Shown here: positions 63,340 through 64,000 of the stretch, piece after piece
How the letters are laid out: every line of letters starts with the position of its first letter
Position numbering within the stretch: the stretch's first letter is position 1
Source of the DNA: Xiphias gladius
Taxonomy: Eukaryota; Chordata; Actinopteri; Istiophoriformes; Xiphiidae
Direction: 5' to 3'
DNA: 64,000 nt
NCBI RefSeq assembly: GCF_016859285.1
Contig: NC_053418.1
Location: 956,501-1,020,500 of the forward strand
Program-made: the position numbers and the translations under genes
Notes under the pieces: generated by a model
Database searches by the model: none
What the model was told of the DNA's origin: nothing
Seen by the model: the letters and a program-made list of their open reading frames with translations, nothing else

Positions 63340-64000
63340 AAAATGTGATTTTAAGAGTTTTGAAAGTCGACTCTCGTGGTTTTCAGTTTTTACGTGTGAC
63401 ACTCATGTACAGGTTTTCTGTCGTGCTCTCGCCTCCCAAAAAAAACACGCGTGAACTCAGAAAGGAAATCCCATTAATTCAACCCGAGCTCTGCTCCCTT
63501 TACGCTCTGTGGACCCGTGGTGAGAGTTTTGGCCGGGTGTAGTGGTCTGTGATGCAGACATTGCCTGCACTGAGCCGAGGTGTTGCCGTTACACGCCACA
63601 CTCTGGGACATCGAGGGTGTAGCAGTTTAAACGAAGGCTGCTCACACTCTCTGTGTCCTGAAGAGAAACGACAACCTGCCAAACAAGCCACTGGCAGGAA
63701 CTGTTTGATTACGACATGGAAATAAATATGGTCTGACATGCCGGTCTGTTTTTACACGCTAACATCAGCTCAGCAGTCTGGTTTATTGGAGGAACAATTC
63801 CACATCCGTTACTGATTAACCTGCATATTCTGAGAAGGATCCCCGTCGACGAAAGATGTGATAGTCTACCTGAATAATATTCAGTTGCCACTGAAAATAA
63901 TAAGACGCTCCCGATGATTTTATTGGATTATTGATTGTTGGTTCACTCTCAGCTTCATTTGACCAGTAACGCTGCCTGTTTCTCATTAAGGTCATCTGAA
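63340..64000. other. Sequence after the RING exon
   Basis: No second coding exon was recognised before the window end. If the gene is spliced, this is intron. Confidence 0.45.

Overview
The window is a piece of a teleost fish genome, most likely a spiny-rayed (percomorph) fish. The reasons are intron-rich genes with GT-AG splice sites, long (CA)n microsatellites, fish-type Tc1 transposons and dispersed repeats, and fish-typical gene content: a multi-macrodomain PARP14, a SUEL-type lectin, GIMAP8-like GTPase remnants and a cytoplasmic actin. Every splice-joined model below was built by hand from frame, phase, splice signals and remembered family alignments; no search was run.

Layout. (1) 41-24906, minus strand: a complete 22-exon PARP14-like gene. 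The joined frame is open for 1848 codons and holds N-terminal RRM modules, KH-like repeats, three macrodomains, a WWE domain and a mono-ADP-ribosyltransferase domain. An interferon-response-element-like sequence lies about 90 bp upstream of its start codon. (2) 26450-30394, minus strand: a six-exon gene for a small secreted single-domain SUEL lectin-like protein (146 aa). One of its introns holds a foldback element. (3) 35187-36227, plus strand: a damaged GIMAP8-like gene, with a small P-loop fragment at 38799. (4) About 36.2-45.4 kb: no recognisable intact gene. It holds a Tc1 relic, a CpG-rich block (about 39.56-40.76 kb), a purine-rich tract and perfect or near-perfect CArG boxes. (5) 45.5-51.05 kb, plus strand: a complete cytoplasmic-type actin gene with promoter, non-coding first exon, eight coding exons and a poly(A) signal. 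(6) 53.2-55.9 kb, minus strand: further GIMAP-like remnants next to a Tc1 terminus. (7) 57.2-57.9 kb: an internally deleted Tc1 transposon. (8) 62.4 kb to the window end, plus strand: the 5' part of a RING-finger E3 ligase gene of the RNF183-like group.

How the genes relate. The left half is immune-flavoured: an interferon-type ADP-ribosyltransferase/macrodomain protein, a lectin and decayed immune GTPases. The actin and RING genes look like ordinary cellular genes. No operon-like or obviously novel multi-gene system was found. The most notable items are the mosaic actin with a muscle-type intron layout, the RGG-rich exon between macrodomains 1 and 2 of PARP14, the 25-bp perfect palindrome in its last intron, and the sharply bounded inverted GIMAP fragment shared by 35.3 and 53.3 kb.
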